Part shown: positions 7,043 through 8,069 of the stretch, piece after piece
Numbering within the stretch: position 1 is the stretch's first letter
Layout: every line of letters begins with the position of its first letter
DNA from: an uncultured Rhodospirillaceae bacterium
GTDB taxonomy: Bacteria > Pseudomonadota > Alphaproteobacteria > RF32 > CAG-239
Reading direction: 5' to 3'
NCBI GenBank assembly: GCA_900313355.1
Contig: OMQZ01000041.1
Coordinates: 1-8,069 of the forward strand
Length of the DNA: 8,069 nucleotides
Made by a program: the position numbers and the translations under genes
The notes under the pieces: model-generated
Told to the model about the DNA's origin: nothing
What the model saw: only the letters and a program-made list of their open reading frames with translations
The model's database searches: none

Positions 7043-7835
7043 GTTTTTATCCGCATTGCTCGCATCATCTTGCTGTTTTTATCAAGTAGCGAATGCTGCC
7101 GAGGTTGACACAAATATGGCTCAAATGCAAGCCATGGATAAAATCACGGGTCGTGTTAGCATCATTGAAGTTCCGGTTGGCGGTGCTGTTTCTTTCGGAA
7201 CTTTTTCGATTGTCGTCCGTTCATGCAAAGCTCGAACAGAAGAAGAGGTTCCTGAAAATTTTGCCTTTGTTGATGTAACAGACAAAAGCTTTGATAAAGA
7301 AGAATATAACATCTTCAAAGGTTGGATGTTATCCTCCTCTCCCGCCGTTAATGCCGTTGAACACCCGATTTATGATGTATGGCTCTTAAAATGTTTTAAC
7401 GGTGAACCGAAAAAAGAACTCTTGCTTTCTGAAGAACAATTAGCCGCGCGTGACAATTTGCCGCGCTTGAACGAATTTGTTGCCCAAACACAAAGCATGC
7501 AACAAAACACTTTGGTTGATGACGAGCCTCAAAACATCTCTTTCAAAGACACAATGTATAAAGAAGAAGTCAAACCTGAAGTTCAAAATCAGTTGCCTGA
7601 AAAACTTGAAGGCGAGCCTCAAAATCTCTTAAACATTGATGATGATTACGAATCAGAAGAAGATGTTGTCAATATGTCTGCCGAAGAATTTGCCAAAGCC
7701 CTTGAACAAGAAGCACAAAAAACTTTGACACCTGCCAACGAGACAGATATCAAAACGCTTGAATCCCAAGTTGAGTCTGCTATTGACGATTCGCTTGAAG
7801 ATGCGATCGATGAAGAGCTTAGAAAGGCTGAATAA
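7032..7835 (+). CDS. Secreted DUF2155 protein with a long acidic C-terminal tail
   Basis: A 267-residue exported protein. A signal peptide covers about residues 1-22, with a likely cut near VANA/A. The DUF2155 domain spans about 33-123 and shows its usual features: MDKITGRVSIIEVPVG, VSFGTFSIVVRSC (C65), IFKGWMLSSSPAVNAVEHPIYDVWLLKC (C121). Two cysteines could form a disulfide. DUF2155 is common in alphaproteobacteria next to mlaD genes; its function is not known. After the domain, about 140 residues are strongly acidic and low in hydrophobics, with repeated EPQN (DNA repeat CGAGCCTCAAAA near 7523 and 7613) and a Glu/Asp-rich helix-like end (SAEEFAKALEQEAQ, SAIDDSLEDAIDEELRKAE). This tail is not part of the domain I know. 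The ATG has GGGGGA (7021-7026) 5 bases upstream and overlaps the preceding gene by 11 bases. It is the last gene of the block. Confidence 0.85.
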   Translation: MKNKFLSALLASSCCFYQVANAAEVDTNMAQMQAMDKITGRVSIIEVPVGGAVSFGTFSIVVRSCKARTEEEVPENFAFVDVTDKSFDKEEYNIFKGWMLSSSPAVNAVEHPIYDVWLLKCFNGEPKKELLLSEEQLAARDNLPRLNEFVAQTQSMQQNTLVDDEPQNISFKDTMYKEEVKPEVQNQLPEKLEGEPQNLLNIDDDYESEEDVVNMSAEEFAKALEQEAQKTLTPANETDIKTLESQVESAIDDSLEDAIDEELRKAE

Positions 7836-7860
7836 TAATTATCAATACTGCGGATAATCC

Positions 7861-7951
7861 CAGATAGCGTACAAAACAAAAGGCGGAAAAATTTTAGTGT
7901 ACACAATAGTACATGAATTTTTCCACACTTGCGGTTTTTGCTCTAGATGAC
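7861..7951. repeat. Palindromic interspersed-type repeat, copy 1
   Basis: A non-coding unit of about 91 bp, 25 bp after the DUF2155 stop. Bases 7873-7951 match 7991-8069 with only 3 substitutions (7925, 7927 and 7933), and 7873-7924 is identical to 7991-8042. Its centre is a hairpin: GGAAAAATT (7885-7893) pairs with AATTTTTCC (7916-7924), and inside that loop TGTAC (7898-7902) pairs with GTACA (7909-7913). It could act as an RNA hairpin ending the upstream operon, but it lacks a clean GC stem plus T-run. No ORF in it has a plausible start and family. Strand of origin is unknown. Confidence 0.85.
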
Positions 7952-7990
7952 ACTCTATAAAAAAGCTCGGAGAACATGTCAGATAGAGTG
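7951..7990. repeat. 8-bp inverted repeat spanning the spacer between repeat copies
   Basis: CACTCTAT at 7951-7958 is the exact reverse complement of ATAGAGTG at 7983-7990, with 24 bases between. The arms straddle the junctions of copy 1 and copy 2, so the spacer can fold into its own hairpin. It may simply reflect the palindromic ends of the repeat family. Confidence 0.5.
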
Positions 7991-8069
7991 AAAACAAAAG
8001 GCGGAAAAATTTTAGTGTACACAATAGTACATGAATTTTTCCGCTCTTGCAGTTTTTGCTCTAGATGAC
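7980..8069. repeat. Palindromic interspersed-type repeat, copy 2, reaching the window edge
   Basis: Direct repeat of copy 1 with a 118-bp period. The central stem is better paired here: GCGGAAAAATT (8001-8011) with AATTTTTCCGC (8034-8044), enclosing TGTAC (8016-8020) and GTACA (8027-8031). The whole unit is an imperfect palindrome: its left end GTCAGATAGAG (7979-7989) matches the reverse complement of its right end CTCTAGATGAC (8059-8069) at 9 of 11 positions. The differences between copies all lie in the right arm. The window stops at the last base of the unit, so further copies may follow. Confidence 0.85.

Noticed and set aside
7885..7924. Rho-independent terminator after the DUF2155 gene
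   Set aside because: The hairpin is AT-rich with a large loop, and no T-run follows the stem. It may still end transcripts, but the sequence does not establish this.
7646..8024. Minus-strand open frames through the 3' repeat region, at 7646-7906 and 7842-8024, both starting MCTLKFFRLLF
   Set aside because: Their shared start comes from the duplicated repeat, they lack ribosome binding sites, and one runs antisense into the DUF2155 gene. They are readings of a palindromic repeat, not genes.
7861..8069. CRISPR array
   Set aside because: Only two repeats, each ~80-90 bp and fully palindromic, with one 28-39 bp spacer and no cas genes. Repeat length and structure do not fit.

Overview
The window reads as chromosomal DNA of a low-GC alphaproteobacterium; this lineage call is inference. 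Three things support it. A long YhdP/AsmA-type protein has the N-terminal pattern I associate with alphaproteobacteria. MlaD-like genes sit directly next to a DUF2155 gene, a pairing typical of that class. A full match to the CtrA consensus (TTAA-N7-TTAAC) lies in the only sizeable unique intergenic region. The DNA is AT-rich throughout, and most genes overlap or nearly abut, as in a compact genome. There are no tRNA or rRNA genes, no transposase and no CRISPR array.

Left block, plus strand (1-4291): the 3' part of prfB (release factor 2), then one base later a 1060-residue membrane-anchored YhdP/AsmA-like protein, then an overlapping small HAD-like protein. Spacing suggests one transcript. 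The HAD-like gene converges on a minus-strand apaG-like gene, and their 3' ends overlap by 14 bp.

Centre (4674-4824): a 151-bp AT-rich region between the divergent apaG-like gene and a trmN6-like methyltransferase gene. It holds a palindromic CtrA box, one consensus DnaA box and one near-match.

Right block, plus strand (4825-7835): trmN6-like RNA/protein methyltransferase, a secreted LprI/DUF1311-like four-cysteine protein, two different MCE/MlaD-like proteins in tandem, and a secreted DUF2155 protein with a long acidic tail. The last four are packed with gaps of a few bases or overlaps and probably form one envelope operon. Along with the YhdP-like protein, the window is therefore rich in proteins likely to move or balance lipids between inner and outer membranes. 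The Mla ATPase and permease (MlaF, MlaE) are not in the window.

Right edge (7836-8069): no gene. Two near-identical ~90-bp imperfect palindromes lie in direct orientation with a 118-bp period; the second ends exactly at the window edge. They look like members of a small non-coding interspersed palindromic repeat family and are the least explained DNA here. Nothing in the window forms a clearly new multi-gene system. The best leads are the repeat element, the CtrA/DnaA intergenic region and the tandem MCE plus DUF2155-tail operon.
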